From contig NZ_JAJSOO010000001.1 in NCBI RefSeq assembly GCF_029428875.1, positions 372,001-436,000 on the forward strand: 64,000 nucleotides of DNA, read 5' to 3'. The notes under the pieces are model-generated. The model was not told the origin of the DNA and did not search any database. It worked only from the letters and a program-made list of their open reading frames with translations. This document shows, in pieces, positions 1 to 8,964 of the stretch. Position numbers and translations under genes: made by a program. Source of the stretch: Streptomyces sp. JH34 (GTDB taxonomy: Bacteria; Actinomycetota; Actinomycetes; Streptomycetales; Streptomycetaceae). Each line of letters starts with the position of its first letter. Positions within the stretch are counted from its first letter, which is position 1.

Positions 1-108
1 TGCGTACGAATATACGGACGCCACCGCTCCGGATACTCCGGCGTCTCGCCATACGGAAGGGCCTTCGGGGAGAGTCCGGAGGGACAGCCGACCCGGGCGG
101 CGGAAGCA

Positions 109-138
109 TTGACAGGGCTGCGGCACGGACGGCAGACT
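109..138 (+). promoter_or_regulatory. possible pobA promoter
   Basis: TTGACA at 109-114 is followed after 18 bases by CAGACT at 133-138. The -35 is perfect but the -10 is poor, so this is only a candidate. The rest of 1-243 shows no gene and no clear operator. Confidence 0.3.
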
Positions 139-243
139 CGCCGAGCCTCAGTGAAGAAACCTTCACCTTGCGAACAGCCAGTGAGGCGCCGCCCGGGCGG
201 CGCCAGGGGTTGCGAACACTCCCCGACCGAAGGAGCACGAGCC

Positions 244-1416
244 GTGCACACGACCGTGGGGATCATCGGGGGTGGCCCGGCAGGACTGCTGCTGTCGCGC
301 ATGCTCCACCGGGCAGGTGTGGAGTGCGTCGTCCTGGAGAGCCGCGATCGCGCCTACGTCGAGCAGCGCCAGCGGGCGGGGGTCCTCGAACAGTCCACCG
401 TCGACGCTCTGCGCGAGGTGGGGGCCGCCCAACGGCTGGACGCCGAAGGAATGGTGCACGACGGCGTGGAACTGCGCTGGGAGGGCCGATCCCACCGGAT
501 CGACTTCCCGTCGCTGACGGAGGGCCGGCGCGTCTGGGTGTACGCGCAGACCGAGGTCGTCAAGGACCTCATCGCCCTGCAGTCGGCCGACGGCGCGGCC
601 CTCCACTTCGGTGCCCGTGTCTGCTCGGTCGAGGGAGCGGACACCGCCCGTCCGACGATCCGCTACACGCACGACGGCCGGGACAAGACCCTGACGTGCG
701 ACTACGTCGTCGGCTGCGACGGCTTCCACGGGGTGGCCAAGACAGCGGTACCCGAGGCGGCCCGGCGCACCTACGAGCGCGTGTACCCCTACTCATGGCT
801 CGGGATCCTGGCCGATGTGGCGCCGTCCTGCGACGAGTTGGTCTACGCCCACTCCCCACGCGGCTTCGCCCTGCACAGCATGCGGTCCCCCGAGGTCAGC
901 CGCATGTACCTCCAGGTGCCCAACGGCTCGGATCCGGCCGACTGGCAGGACGAACGGATCTGGGACGAGCTGGACGCCCGGTTCGCACTGGACGGCTGGA
1001 AGCTGGCACGCGGTCCGATCACCTCCAGAAGTGTTCTGCCGATGCGCAGTTCGGTCACCGAGCCCATGCGGTACGGCCGCGTCCTCCTCGCCGGGGACGC
1101 CGCGCACATCGTGCCTCCCACCGGGGCGAAGGGGCTCAATCTGGCCGTGGCCGACGTCGTCGTACTCGGCCGGGCCCTGATCCGGCAGCACACGACGGGC
1201 GCGACCGACCTGCTGGACGCCTATTCCGACACGTGCCTGCGCCGCGTGTGGCGCGCCGAGCACTTCTCGTACTTCATGACCACGACGCTGCACGCCGATC
1301 CGGACCAGAGCCCTTTCGACACGCGACTCCAGATCGCCCAGCTCGACCGCATCGCCGGTTCACCGCACGCCGCGGCCGAACTCGCCGTGAACTACGCGGG
1401 GCTGCCGTTGCCGTAG
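244..1416 (+). CDS. pobA: 4-hydroxybenzoate 3-monooxygenase
   Basis: A flavin hydroxylase that converts 4-hydroxybenzoate to protocatechuate with NAD(P)H and O2, feeding the beta-ketoadipate pathway. The 390-aa product matches the usual 390-395 aa. It shows the N-terminal FAD motif GGGPAG (about residues 9-14), the family motif RQRAGVLEQ, the DG motif GCDGFHG and the GD motif LAGDAAHIVPPTGAKGLN. The GTG start at 244 is preferred because GAAGGAG lies at 229-235 and the homology begins there; an upstream in-frame extension looks non-coding. No pca genes or PobR-type regulator sit beside it, so in this window it stands alone. The assignment rests on strong recalled similarity to Pseudomonas PobA along the whole length. 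Confidence 0.93.
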   Translation: MHTTVGIIGGGPAGLLLSRMLHRAGVECVVLESRDRAYVEQRQRAGVLEQSTVDALREVGAAQRLDAEGMVHDGVELRWEGRSHRIDFPSLTEGRRVWVYAQTEVVKDLIALQSADGAALHFGARVCSVEGADTARPTIRYTHDGRDKTLTCDYVVGCDGFHGVAKTAVPEAARRTYERVYPYSWLGILADVAPSCDELVYAHSPRGFALHSMRSPEVSRMYLQVPNGSDPADWQDERIWDELDARFALDGWKLARGPITSRSVLPMRSSVTEPMRYGRVLLAGDAAHIVPPTGAKGLNLAVADVVVLGRALIRQHTTGATDLLDAYSDTCLRRVWRAEHFSYFMTTTLHADPDQSPFDTRLQIAQLDRIAGSPHAAAELAVNYAGLPLP

Positions 1417-1648
1417 CCGCCGGCGCGGACCACTCCGCCCAGGTGAAGGTGTACGCCGCCACCTCCCGCGTCTACGCGCGGGCGGGCCTTCTCACGGACG
1501 CGCCCTTCACGGCTCTGTGCACCAAGATGGGACATGTCGCAGATGTGCTTCTCCTGGTCGCGGCCGTCCGGGCCGCGCCAGGAGCGTGGGCGGCGGTCGG
1601 CCCGGTGTTGCGCGGACCGCTGCGGCCACACCCGTCGAGGAGGTCCAT

Positions 1649-2536
1649 GTGTCCGGCTCAGCTCGTCCCCTGGAAGGCCGTGTCGCCGTGGTGACCGGTG
1701 CCGCGAGAGGTGTGGGCGCGGCGATGGCGCGGGAACTGTCACGGCGCGGCGCCAGGGTGGCCCTCCTCGGCCGGGAGGAGTCGACCCTGGCCGAGGTGAG
1801 GGACACGCTCTCAGGGGCCCGGTGCTGGGAGGTCGATGTGACCGACGACGCCGGAATGAGCAGGGTGGCCGACGAGGTCCGGGACCGGATGGGACCCGCG
1901 TCCGTCGTGGTGGCGAACGCGGGCCTGGCCGAGGGCGGCCCGTTCGCCGAGTCCGACCCGGTGACCTGGCGGCGTGTCATCGAGGTGAACCTGGTCGGCA
2001 GCGCGATCAGCGCACGCGCGTTCCTGCCCCACCTGCGGACGACCCATGGCTACTACCTGCAGATCGCCTCGCTGGCCTCCATCGGGTCGGCGCCCATGAT
2101 GAGCGCCTACTGCGCCTCCAAGGCCGGCGTCGAGTCGTTCGCCCATTCACTGCGCGCCGAGCTCGCCCACGAACACGTGGGGGTGGGCATCGCCTATCTG
2201 AACTGGACCGACACCGACATGATCCGTGACGCGGACGAGCACCCCGTTCTGCGGGAACTCCGGGCGCACATGCCGAGGCCCGCCCGGAAGGTCTACCCGG
2301 TGGCGACCGTGGCGGGCAGCCTGGTGCGCGCGGTGGAACGGCGCAGTGCCGCCGTGTACGCGCCGTCGTGGCTCCGTGTCACACAGGTGGTGCGTGCCGC
2401 CATGCCGCCGGTGGTCACCGCGCTCTCGAAGTGGGAGATCCCCAGAATCCAGCGGGAGACCTCGTTCGAGGCCACCGGGCTGCTGGGAGCCGGCGGCCTG
2501 GCGGACCGGCGCGGCAGAGGCCACGCGGAGGGATAG
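1649..2536 (+). CDS. short-chain dehydrogenase/reductase
   Basis: A 295-aa SDR-family oxidoreductase. Visible features are the Rossmann motif TGAARGVGA near the N-terminus, NAG in VVANAGLAEGG, a catalytic Ser region (ASLASIGS) and the YCASK Tyr-Lys pair. It resembles the subgroup that carries an extra C-terminal segment and oxidises or reduces unknown alcohol or ketone substrates. The GTG start at 1649 follows GAGGAGG (1637-1643) by five bases; an ATG two bases earlier is out of frame. It lies about 230 bp after pobA and may be independently transcribed. The substrate cannot be read from sequence. Confidence 0.8.
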   Translation: MSGSARPLEGRVAVVTGAARGVGAAMARELSRRGARVALLGREESTLAEVRDTLSGARCWEVDVTDDAGMSRVADEVRDRMGPASVVVANAGLAEGGPFAESDPVTWRRVIEVNLVGSAISARAFLPHLRTTHGYYLQIASLASIGSAPMMSAYCASKAGVESFAHSLRAELAHEHVGVGIAYLNWTDTDMIRDADEHPVLRELRAHMPRPARKVYPVATVAGSLVRAVERRSAAVYAPSWLRVTQVVRAAMPPVVTALSKWEIPRIQRETSFEATGLLGAGGLADRRGRGHAEG

Positions 2537-2631
2537 ACCGCGCAGGCGTGGGCCGCCGGCTGTGGCAGCGAATCCGCCGGTCAAGTGGTGTCGGCCGCGG
2601 ACACGCGTGACCTCATGGGGCGAGGGGGCAG

Positions 2632-2637
2632 GGGTAT
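2632..2637 (+). promoter_or_regulatory. possible stress-sigma -10 for dps
   Basis: GGGTAT lies 32 bases before the Dps start. It matches the -10 known for the SigB-like stress sigma factors that drive dps genes in Streptomyces. No convincing -35 is visible. Confidence 0.3.
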
Positions 2638-2668
2638 GGCGTAGACCGTCCTCTGCCGCAGGAGCATC

Positions 2669-3307
2669 ATGTCGCCTCAGACCTCCACCCCGCGCTACAC
2701 CGTCCCCGGCCTCACCACCAAGGAAGGCGGGCGGATGATCGACGTGCTGCGCATGCGCCTGCACGCCCTCAACGACCTGGCCCTCACGCTGAAGCACATC
2801 CACTGGAACGTGACCGGCCCGCACTTCATCGCCGTCCACGAGATGCTGGACCCCCAGACCCTGGCGGTCAGGGACATGGCGGACGCCGCGGCCGAACGCA
2901 TCTCGGCCCTGGGCGGTGTGCCGCACGGAACCGCCGGCGTGCTGGTCGCCGAGCGGACCTGGGACGACTACAGCGTGGGGAGGGCCGACGCGATCGCCCA
3001 CCTCGGGGCGCTGGACCTCGTGTACACGGGCATCATCGGGGACCACCGCAAGGCCGCGGCGAAGGCGTCCTCCGTGGACCCGGTCACCGAGGACCTGCTC
3101 ATCGAGCACCTCCGCTCCCTGGAGCAGTTCCAGTGGTTCGTCCGCGCCCACCTGGAGAACAGTGCCGGGGCGCTGGCCACGACGGACGCCCGCAGCGAGA
3201 AGCAGGCCGCCGAGGCGGCCGGGACGTCGCGCACGATCCCGGCGAAGCAGACGGCCAGCCCCAGGCGCACGGCCAAGAAGTCGGCCGTCACCAGACGCGC
3301 CAAGTGA
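2669..3307 (+). CDS. dps: Dps-family ferritin-like DNA-protection protein
   Basis: A 212-aa Dps protein, predicted to form a dodecamer that oxidises Fe(II) and coats DNA under stress. The core (about residues 25-175) contains the signature LKHIHWNVTGPHF with the inter-subunit ferroxidase His, then HEMLD and the DMADAAAERI helix. The C-terminal tail from about residue 180 is rich in Lys, Arg and Ala and ends in a basic stretch; such tails mediate DNA binding in actinobacterial Dps proteins. The ATG at 2669 has GCAGGAG at 2658-2664. It is followed by a strong terminator shared with the convergent chitinase-like gene. Confidence 0.9.
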   Translation: MSPQTSTPRYTVPGLTTKEGGRMIDVLRMRLHALNDLALTLKHIHWNVTGPHFIAVHEMLDPQTLAVRDMADAAAERISALGGVPHGTAGVLVAERTWDDYSVGRADAIAHLGALDLVYTGIIGDHRKAAAKASSVDPVTEDLLIEHLRSLEQFQWFVRAHLENSAGALATTDARSEKQAAEAAGTSRTIPAKQTASPRRTAKKSAVTRRAK

Positions 3308-3481
3308 CCTCCGGCGGGTGATCGCCCCGGGGCGTCGTCGAAGGCGTCCGGCCGGACCGGCCTGCCCGGGCCGAGCCTCGCGCAGGCCGCGAGCACCTCG
3401 GCCGCCACCCGTTCGGAGCACGCCGGCGGCGGAGGCCGACGGGCCGTGGACGCGGCCCCGGGGGGACCCGCTCCGCGACGA

Positions 3482-3520
3482 CCCGCGTCCTCGCCGCGGA
3501 GTGCACGGCGAGGACGCGGG
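3482..3520. terminator. bidirectional terminator dps / GH18
   Basis: A perfect 15-bp inverted repeat (3482-3496 and 3506-3520) with a 9-base loop sits between convergent genes ending at 3307 (+) and 3536 (-). There is no long T tract, as usual in Streptomyces. Confidence 0.8.
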
Positions 3521-3535
3521 AGGTGGGGTCTCGGG

Positions 3536-4912
3536 TCAGCCCGCGTAGGAGGCGAGGACCCGGGTGAAGTCCCACGGCTGCTGGGAGACTCCCGAACAGG
3601 TGTCGGCTCCGCCGCCGGTGCAGGGCCGGTCGCGGTTGACCGACCAGAAGGTCAGCCGTGCGAGGTGGCGCTGCTGTGCGTAGCCGAGGATCGTGCGGAA
3701 GTCGGCCACGGTCACGGTCTCGCCGTTGTCGGTGACGCCGTTCATCGAGGAGATGCCGGTGTGCCGGTAGGCCTGGTCGTCGGAGTACCCGTAGGCGTTC
3801 TTGACGGCCGTCTTCAGCCCTTCGGCGGCGCGGACGGTCAGGGTGCCCATGTTCTGTCCTGCACCGCCGAAGTTGAACGGCATGATGGTCCAGCTGTCCA
3901 CGGTGAGCCCGGAAGCCGCCGCCCTGCCGATCAGACTGCTGTCGGGCCCGTTCTGGCCGGTGCCGAAGGTGATGTACACCTTGATCCCGGGGTTGTTCGC
4001 CCTGACGGTCTTCAACGCGTCGACCGTGCGCTGCTGGACGGCCGGGCTGTCGTACGCCGCCGCCTCGATGTCGATGTCGATGGCCTTGAGTCCGTAGGCG
4101 TTGATCACCTTCTGGTACGCGGCGGCCAGTTCACCCGCGCTGGAGCAGGAACTCTCCAGCTTGTTGCCGCTCCAGCCCCCGAAGGACGGGATGACGTCTC
4201 CGCCGGCCGCTCGCACCGTGTTGACGGTCTGCTGGTCGACGCCACCGGTCAGCGGCCGGCTTCCGTCCCACTGCGGGTCGCAGTAGCCGTTGCTGAGGAC
4301 GAAGGCGAGCGTGAACCACTTGACGCCCGTCGCGTTCATCACGGTCGTGGGGCTGGGCGGGCTGCCCCAGCCGTTGTAGAGGTACGGGGCGACGGCCATC
4401 GCCCCCGGTCCGGGAGTCTCCCCGCCGGCGCTCGGCGCGGTCCACTTCTGGTTGGCGGAGCCGGTACACGTCCAGATCTGCAGCCGCGTGCCGTTGGCGC
4501 TGCTGCCACCCGACACGTCCAGGCACTTGTCCGCCTGCGGATTCACGATGTCCCGCGCCGCGGGAGTCGCCCACTGCTGCGCCGCCGAACCGTTGCAGTC
4601 CCACAACTGCACCTTCGTACCGTCCGCCGTACCACCCGACGCCACGTCCAGACACTTGCCCAACGCCCGGATCGTCCCGTCAGCACCCACCGTCCACTGC
4701 TGCGCGGCCGTACCGTTGCAGTCGTACAACTGCACCGCGGTACCGTTCGCCACCGCGCCCCCGGCCACATCCACACACTTCCCCGCCAGACCCGTGACGG
4801 GACCGGTGGCCGTGGCGGCGGCGCTCGCGGGAGTGGCGGACAGACCCGCGAGGAGGGCAGCGGTCACGGCCAGCGCGCTCAGCACACCCCGCGCCACCGG
4901 TCTCGCCGTCAC
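3536..4912 (-). CDS. secreted GH18 chitinase-like protein with ricin-type lectin
   Basis: A 458-aa secreted protein. A signal peptide (hydrophobic LSALAVTAALLAGLSA, then AAA) is followed by a three-subdomain ricin B-type lectin at about residues 35-157 with three Q-x-W repeats. A glycoside-hydrolase-18 domain spans about 165-458. The catalytic strand reads KAIDIDIE: Asp279, Asp281 and Glu283 of the DxxDxDxE motif are kept, but the first Asp is Lys. This variant is seen in a bacterial chitinase-like subgroup, so chitin cleavage is likely but unproven. The GTG start (4912) overlaps the TGA of the upstream GH16 gene (GTGA), indicating translational coupling. Its lectin domain is nearly identical to that of the upstream gene. 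Together the pair suggests attack on fungal walls (inference). Confidence 0.85.
   Translation of the reverse strand: MTARPVARGVLSALAVTAALLAGLSATPASAAATATGPVTGLAGKCVDVAGGAVANGTAVQLYDCNGTAAQQWTVGADGTIRALGKCLDVASGGTADGTKVQLWDCNGSAAQQWATPAARDIVNPQADKCLDVSGGSSANGTRLQIWTCTGSANQKWTAPSAGGETPGPGAMAVAPYLYNGWGSPPSPTTVMNATGVKWFTLAFVLSNGYCDPQWDGSRPLTGGVDQQTVNTVRAAGGDVIPSFGGWSGNKLESSCSSAGELAAAYQKVINAYGLKAIDIDIEAAAYDSPAVQQRTVDALKTVRANNPGIKVYITFGTGQNGPDSSLIGRAAASGLTVDSWTIMPFNFGGAGQNMGTLTVRAAEGLKTAVKNAYGYSDDQAYRHTGISSMNGVTDNGETVTVADFRTILGYAQQRHLARLTFWSVNRDRPCTGGGADTCSGVSQQPWDFTRVLASYAG
4440..4801 (-). repeat. direct repeat copy A (ricin-lectin coding segment)
   Basis: 362 bp inside the GH18 gene, matching 4922-5283 in the same orientation. 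By eye only one base differs (position 4583 versus 5065). It encodes all three lectin subdomains, about 120 residues. Confidence 0.95.
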
Positions 4913-6189
4913 CGGGTCACCGTCCACTTCTGGTTGGCGGAGCCGGTACACGTCCAGATCTGCAGCCGCGTGCCGTTGGCGCTGCTGCCACCCGACACGT
5001 CCAGGCACTTGTCCGCCTGCGGATTCACGATGTCCCGCGCCGCGGGAGTCGCCCACTGCTGCGCAGCCGAACCGTTGCAGTCCCACAACTGCACCTTCGT
5101 ACCGTCCGCCGTACCACCCGACGCCACGTCCAGACACTTGCCCAACGCCCGGATCGTCCCGTCAGCACCCACCGTCCACTGCTGCGCGGCCGTACCGTTG
5201 CAGTCGTACAACTGCACCGCGGTACCGTTCGCCACCGCGCCCCCGGCCACATCCACACACTTCCCCGCCAGACCCGTGACGGGGCCTCCGCCGCCCGGCT
5301 GGCCGCTGTCGCTGGTGACGCGGACGTAGTCGACGAGGAGCTGCTGCGGGAAGACCGTGCTTCCGTCGGGGTCGCCGGGCCAGTAGCCGCCGACCGCGAG
5401 GTTCAGGATGACGAAGAAGGGCTTGTCGAAGACCCACTGCTTCCCGCCGAGGTCGGCGGGGGTGCGCCGCTGGTAGACCGTGCCGTCGACGGACCACGTG
5501 ATGGCGTTGGGGCTCCAGTCGACCGCGAACGTGTGGAACGCGTCGGCGAACGCCTGCCCGCCCGGCAGGGAGTACCCGGCGCCGATGCCGCCGCTGCCGG
5601 AGTAGCCGGGGCCGTGCAACGTGCCGTGGACGGTGCCCGGTTCGAAGCCGACGTTCTCCATGATGTCGATCTCACCGCTGTTGGGCCAGCCGACGCTGCC
5701 GATGTCGCTGCCCAGCATCCAGAAGGCGGGCCAGATGCCCTGTCCGCGCGGGATCTTCATCCTGGCCTCGACACGGCCGTACGTGGTGCTGAACTTGCCG
5801 GACGTGTTCAGCCGGGCGGAGGTGTACTCGCACCGTCCGTACCAGCACTGGTAGTTGTCCGGGTTCTCCTTGCGCGCGGTGATGACCAGGTGTCCCTGGC
5901 CGTCGAGCACGGCGTTGCGGTTGCCGGCGGTGTAGTACTGCCGCTCGTGGTTGTTGACGTTGTCGCCGGTCTCGATCTGCCATTTCGCGCCGTTGACGGC
6001 GGAGCCGGCGGCACCGTCGAACTCGTCGGAGAACGTGACGGCGGCCGCTGCCGTCGTGCCGGCGGACGTCTCGGCCGCCGAGGTCACGGGGGTGGGCGCG
6101 CTCTGCGCCGGACCGGTGGAGACGGTCGCGAGGCCGAGTGCCATGACGAGGGACAGGACCAGGCGCCGAGGCAAGCGGGAGGATCTCAT
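4909..6189 (-). CDS. secreted GH16 endo-beta-1,3-glucanase with ricin-type lectin
   Basis: A 426-aa laminarinase-type glucanase. Residues 1-31 form a signal peptide with Arg-rich n-region. The GH16 jelly-roll domain spans about 50-295, and its catalytic motif EIDIME occupies residues 173-178 (Glu173 nucleophile, Glu178 acid/base). A Gly-Gly linker leads to a three-repeat ricin lectin domain to the C-terminus. Conserved GH16 landmarks WPAFWMLG and GTVHG are present. The ATG at 6189 has AAGGGAGAG just upstream. It is the first gene of a two-gene operon with the GH18 gene, which starts inside its stop codon. A near-consensus promoter lies about 90 bp upstream. Likely substrate: fungal or algal beta-1,3-glucan. 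Confidence 0.92.
   Translation of the reverse strand: MRSSRLPRRLVLSLVMALGLATVSTGPAQSAPTPVTSAAETSAGTTAAAAVTFSDEFDGAAGSAVNGAKWQIETGDNVNNHERQYYTAGNRNAVLDGQGHLVITARKENPDNYQCWYGRCEYTSARLNTSGKFSTTYGRVEARMKIPRGQGIWPAFWMLGSDIGSVGWPNSGEIDIMENVGFEPGTVHGTLHGPGYSGSGGIGAGYSLPGGQAFADAFHTFAVDWSPNAITWSVDGTVYQRRTPADLGGKQWVFDKPFFVILNLAVGGYWPGDPDGSTVFPQQLLVDYVRVTSDSGQPGGGGPVTGLAGKCVDVAGGAVANGTAVQLYDCNGTAAQQWTVGADGTIRALGKCLDVASGGTADGTKVQLWDCNGSAAQQWATPAARDIVNPQADKCLDVSGGSSANGTRLQIWTCTGSANQKWTVTR
4922..5283 (-). repeat. direct repeat copy B (ricin-lectin coding segment)
   Basis: 362 bp at the 3' end of the GH16 gene, 482 bp from copy A. Near identity, including silent positions, shows recent duplication or gene conversion. 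Confidence 0.95.
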
Positions 6190-6278
6190 GCCTCTCCCTT
6201 CAGGGAGGGTGATGGACTGACAGGGGCATGTCAGACCTGGGTGGGTCGGGCTGAGCGGCAGGCTTAGTTCACTACGTG

Positions 6279-6307
6279 ATTTAAGGAATGAAGACCGGGC
6301 GTGTCAA
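6279..6307 (-). promoter_or_regulatory. promoter of GH16-GH18 operon
   Basis: On the minus strand TTGACA (6307-6302) is followed after exactly 17 bases by TTAAAT (6284-6279), close to the housekeeping consensus. A small inverted repeat TCAC-N3-GTGA (6269-6279) abuts the -10, and CTGACA-N6-TGTCAG lies at 6217-6234; either could be an operator. The remainder of 6190-6592 shows no gene. Confidence 0.7.
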
Positions 6308-6592
6308 GGGTTTGGTATAGACCGGAGCCGCTTGCCCTCCCGGAGCCCGGACCGACGGCCTCCGCGCGCGGTTCGGCCGGATCAGGTCGCGGCGGGGTGC
6401 GGCGATGACCGGTCGCGTCGTGGAGACTTGAGAGACTGGCGGCAGCCACCGCCGGTGGAAGGCACCAGCCGGTGCGCGGGAGGCTGCGACAGCAGCTCCG
6501 GCGTCCCGCTGGAGCACCGGACCGACGTCGACGAGGGGGCCACGATCAACACCGCCGAAACGGGCCGGCATCCGCTGGACTCCACCAGTGTG

Positions 6593-7294
6593 ATGAACGC
6601 GAAGAGGACCGTACTCGAACTCCTGGGCCGGTCCGGCATGTTCCGGGACGAGGCCGAGGAACTCGTCGCCCTCGTGGAGGCCGGCGCGATCGCGGACGCG
6701 CACAGCGAGATCGGAGAACGGCGGGGTGCCCCCGCCGGGAGCGGGGAGGCGTACGGCAACGGCTGGCGCGACGGCACCCTGGCCGTGAGCGACGAACTGG
6801 CGCGCGTCGCCGAGCGGGCTCTCGCGCGTGCTCTCGGCCCGCAGCTGTCCGGGTCGCCGGGAGCCGTCGCACGGGACCGCAACCCCGTCGGGAGGGTGGA
6901 CGTGGAGCGTGCGAAGGTCGCCGTGCTGCCGCTCTACCTCGCGTTCAGCGACATCTCGGAACTCGACCCCGAGGTGTCCGACGAGGTCCTGACCGCGGTG
7001 CTCGGCACGATGAACGTCGTGGGCCGGGTCGGCTACGCCGGCCGGCTCGAGCAGTTCACCGACTCCTGGCGGGACCGGCTGGCCCGGCTCTACGCGCACT
7101 ACGGGCCGCGCGGCCGCATCGCGGTGCACGGCCGCTACTCCCTCCTCCACTCCCCCACGAGCATCGCCGTACTCGAACGTCTGACCGCCGCCCCCTCGGC
7201 GCTCAGGGCGGAGTGGGAGCACGCCGAACTGCCCCCGGCGTGGCTGGACGGTCTGCTCACCGCCTGGGAGGCGTCGGACGCTCCGCAGGGCTGA
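6593..7294 (+). CDS. hypothetical protein
   Basis: A protein of about 233 aa that I do not recognise. It is mainly alpha-helical by composition, with an acidic N-terminal helix region (ELLGRSGMFRDEAEELVALVEAG) and a second half beginning near LYLAFSDISELDPEVSDEVL. It has no signal peptide and no obvious catalytic motif. The start is uncertain: GTG 6590 or ATG 6593 fits the onset of clean codon usage but has no good ribosome site, and the frame is open further upstream. It is followed by a hairpin that includes its stop codon and is convergent with a histidine kinase gene. Confidence 0.6.
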   Translation: MNAKRTVLELLGRSGMFRDEAEELVALVEAGAIADAHSEIGERRGAPAGSGEAYGNGWRDGTLAVSDELARVAERALARALGPQLSGSPGAVARDRNPVGRVDVERAKVAVLPLYLAFSDISELDPEVSDEVLTAVLGTMNVVGRVGYAGRLEQFTDSWRDRLARLYAHYGPRGRIAVHGRYSLLHSPTSIAVLERLTAAPSALRAEWEHAELPPAWLDGLLTAWEASDAPQG

Positions 7295-7307
7295 CGGCCG
7301 TCAGCCC
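7288..7307. terminator. terminator overlapping a stop codon
   Basis: GGGCTGAC-GGCC-GTCAGCCC is a perfect 20-bp palindrome. It covers the stop of the plus-strand gene and lies 41 bp from the end of the convergent kinase gene. Confidence 0.6.
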
Positions 7308-7347
7308 CCCGCCGCGGGTGGCGTGATCAGGGGTCGGGACCGGGCGG

Positions 7348-8964
7348 TCAGTTCCCGGGCCCGGCGGTGGGCACGTCCGGTCGGGCGAGGGGAAGGCTGA
7401 AGACGAAGCGGGTACCGGGAGTGTGGGAGGTGTCGAGGCTGATGGTGCCGCCGTGGTACTCCACGATCTTCTTGCAGAGGGCGAGCCCGATTCCGTTGCC
7501 CGGATAGGTGTCACGGGTGTGGAGGCGCTGGAAGATCACGAAGATCCGCTCGGCGTACTCCGGGCCGATCCCGATGCCGTTGTCGCTCACGGAGAACTCC
7601 TGGCGGGGACCGGCGCCCTCGGCACCGTCCGCGAGGTCCGCGGGTTCATGCGCGCCGAGGTGGATCCTGGGCACCTCACCCGGGGTGCGGAACTTGATGG
7701 CGTTGGAGATCAGGTTCTGCAGCAGCACACCGAGCTGGGTCGGGTCGCCGTGGACCGCGGGGAGGGGATCGTGGGTGATGACCGCACCGCTCTCCTCGAT
7801 CACCATCCCGAGGGAACTGGTGGTCCGGCGCAGAACGGCCTCGAGGCTGACGTCCGCGTCCTCGGCGTGCAGACGGCCGACACGGGAGAAGGCCAGGAGA
7901 TCGCCGATCAGGGTCTGCATCCGGTTGGCACCGTCGACGGCGAAGGAGATGTACTGCTTGGCGCGGTCGTCGAGCTGGTCCGCGTAACGGCGTTCCAGCA
8001 GCTGGCAGAAACTGGCGACCTTGCGCAGCGGCTCCTGCAGGTCGTGGGAGGCCACGTAGGCGAACTGTTCCAGCTCCTCGTTGGAACGGCGCAGCTCCGT
8101 GGCCTGTTCGTCGAGCTGAGCGCGGGCGCGGTCGCTGAACTCCAGCTCCCCGGCGAGCCGGCGCCGCATCCCCTCCACGTCCCTTGCCAGCGCCTGGAGG
8201 TCGGCGGGACCGGAGGACGCGATGGTGTGCTCGAAATGGCCGTCCGCGATCTCCCGGACATCGGTGCGCAGCCGGTCCAGTGGCACCTGTACGCCCCTGC
8301 GCAGGCCGGCGAAGGCGAGGGCGATGAGGGCGAGGACGACGCAGGCGATGGCGGTGAACACCGTGTTGCGCAGCGTGCGGGCCGCCTGCAGATCGCCGCG
8401 CGCCCGGTCCCGCTCGGCCTCGATGTGGTTCTGCTGCTCGGTCAGCGAGGCGCGCAGGGTGTCGAAAGCGGCCTTCCCGGTCTCGGTGCGCTGCCGGGCG
8501 GAGCCGGTGGGCTCGGCTGCCTCGCTGACGGGGCGGGCGGTGGCGGTCTGCCAGCGCTCCGAGTCCTGACGCACCCGTGCCAGGTCGGAGGTCGCCCGCT
8601 CGTCGCCCTCGACCAGGCGCGCCAGCTCCCTTACCGCGGCTCTCTCCTGAGCGACACCGTTCCGGTACGGCTCGAGGAACTCACGCTTCCCCGTCATGCC
8701 GTATCCGCGGATGCCCGTCTCCTGGTTGATCAGCGCGCTCTCCATCCGGACGGAGGCGATGAGGGCGGGGGACCACCGGTCGGTGAGCCGCTTGTTGACG
8801 TCGGTGGCATGGCCGAGGACCCAGGCTCCCGATCCGGTCAGAACGAGGAGCAGCACGAGTACCGCACCGGAGCCGGCTCCCAGCCAGCCACGGGTGGTCC
8901 AGCCGTCCGCGGCGGTGCGCGGCGGACGTGTCTCCGGGACCTGCTGAACGGGATCGGTCTCCAC
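7348..8964 (-). CDS. CHASE3-HAMP sensor histidine kinase
   Basis: A 538-aa membrane sensor kinase. One transmembrane helix near residues 30-55 is followed by a CHASE3-type extracellular helix bundle (NQETGIRGYGMTGKREFLEPY). A second helix (VFTAIACVVLALIALAFAGL) leads to a HAMP region, a coiled coil and a HisKA domain with phospho-acceptor His307 in YVASHDLQEPLRKV. The ATPase domain has the N box (LLQNLISNAIKF), G1 (SDNGIGIG) and G2 (GNGIGLALCKKIV). The H-box type is that of bacteriophytochrome-like kinases. I chose GTG 8964 over GTG 8997 because GGTGGAG precedes it at good spacing. The divergent neighbour carries a receiver domain and is the likely partner. Confidence 0.9.
   Translation of the reverse strand: METDPVQQVPETRPPRTAADGWTTRGWLGAGSGAVLVLLLVLTGSGAWVLGHATDVNKRLTDRWSPALIASVRMESALINQETGIRGYGMTGKREFLEPYRNGVAQERAAVRELARLVEGDERATSDLARVRQDSERWQTATARPVSEAAEPTGSARQRTETGKAAFDTLRASLTEQQNHIEAERDRARGDLQAARTLRNTVFTAIACVVLALIALAFAGLRRGVQVPLDRLRTDVREIADGHFEHTIASSGPADLQALARDVEGMRRRLAGELEFSDRARAQLDEQATELRRSNEELEQFAYVASHDLQEPLRKVASFCQLLERRYADQLDDRAKQYISFAVDGANRMQTLIGDLLAFSRVGRLHAEDADVSLEAVLRRTTSSLGMVIEESGAVITHDPLPAVHGDPTQLGVLLQNLISNAIKFRTPGEVPRIHLGAHEPADLADGAEGAGPRQEFSVSDNGIGIGPEYAERIFVIFQRLHTRDTYPGNGIGLALCKKIVEYHGGTISLDTSHTPGTRFVFSLPLARPDVPTAGPGN

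Noticed and set aside
3446..5329. 627-codon plus-strand frame opposite the chitinase-like gene
   Set aside because: It contains translated antisense copies of the repeated lectin DNA but no independent homology or start signal.
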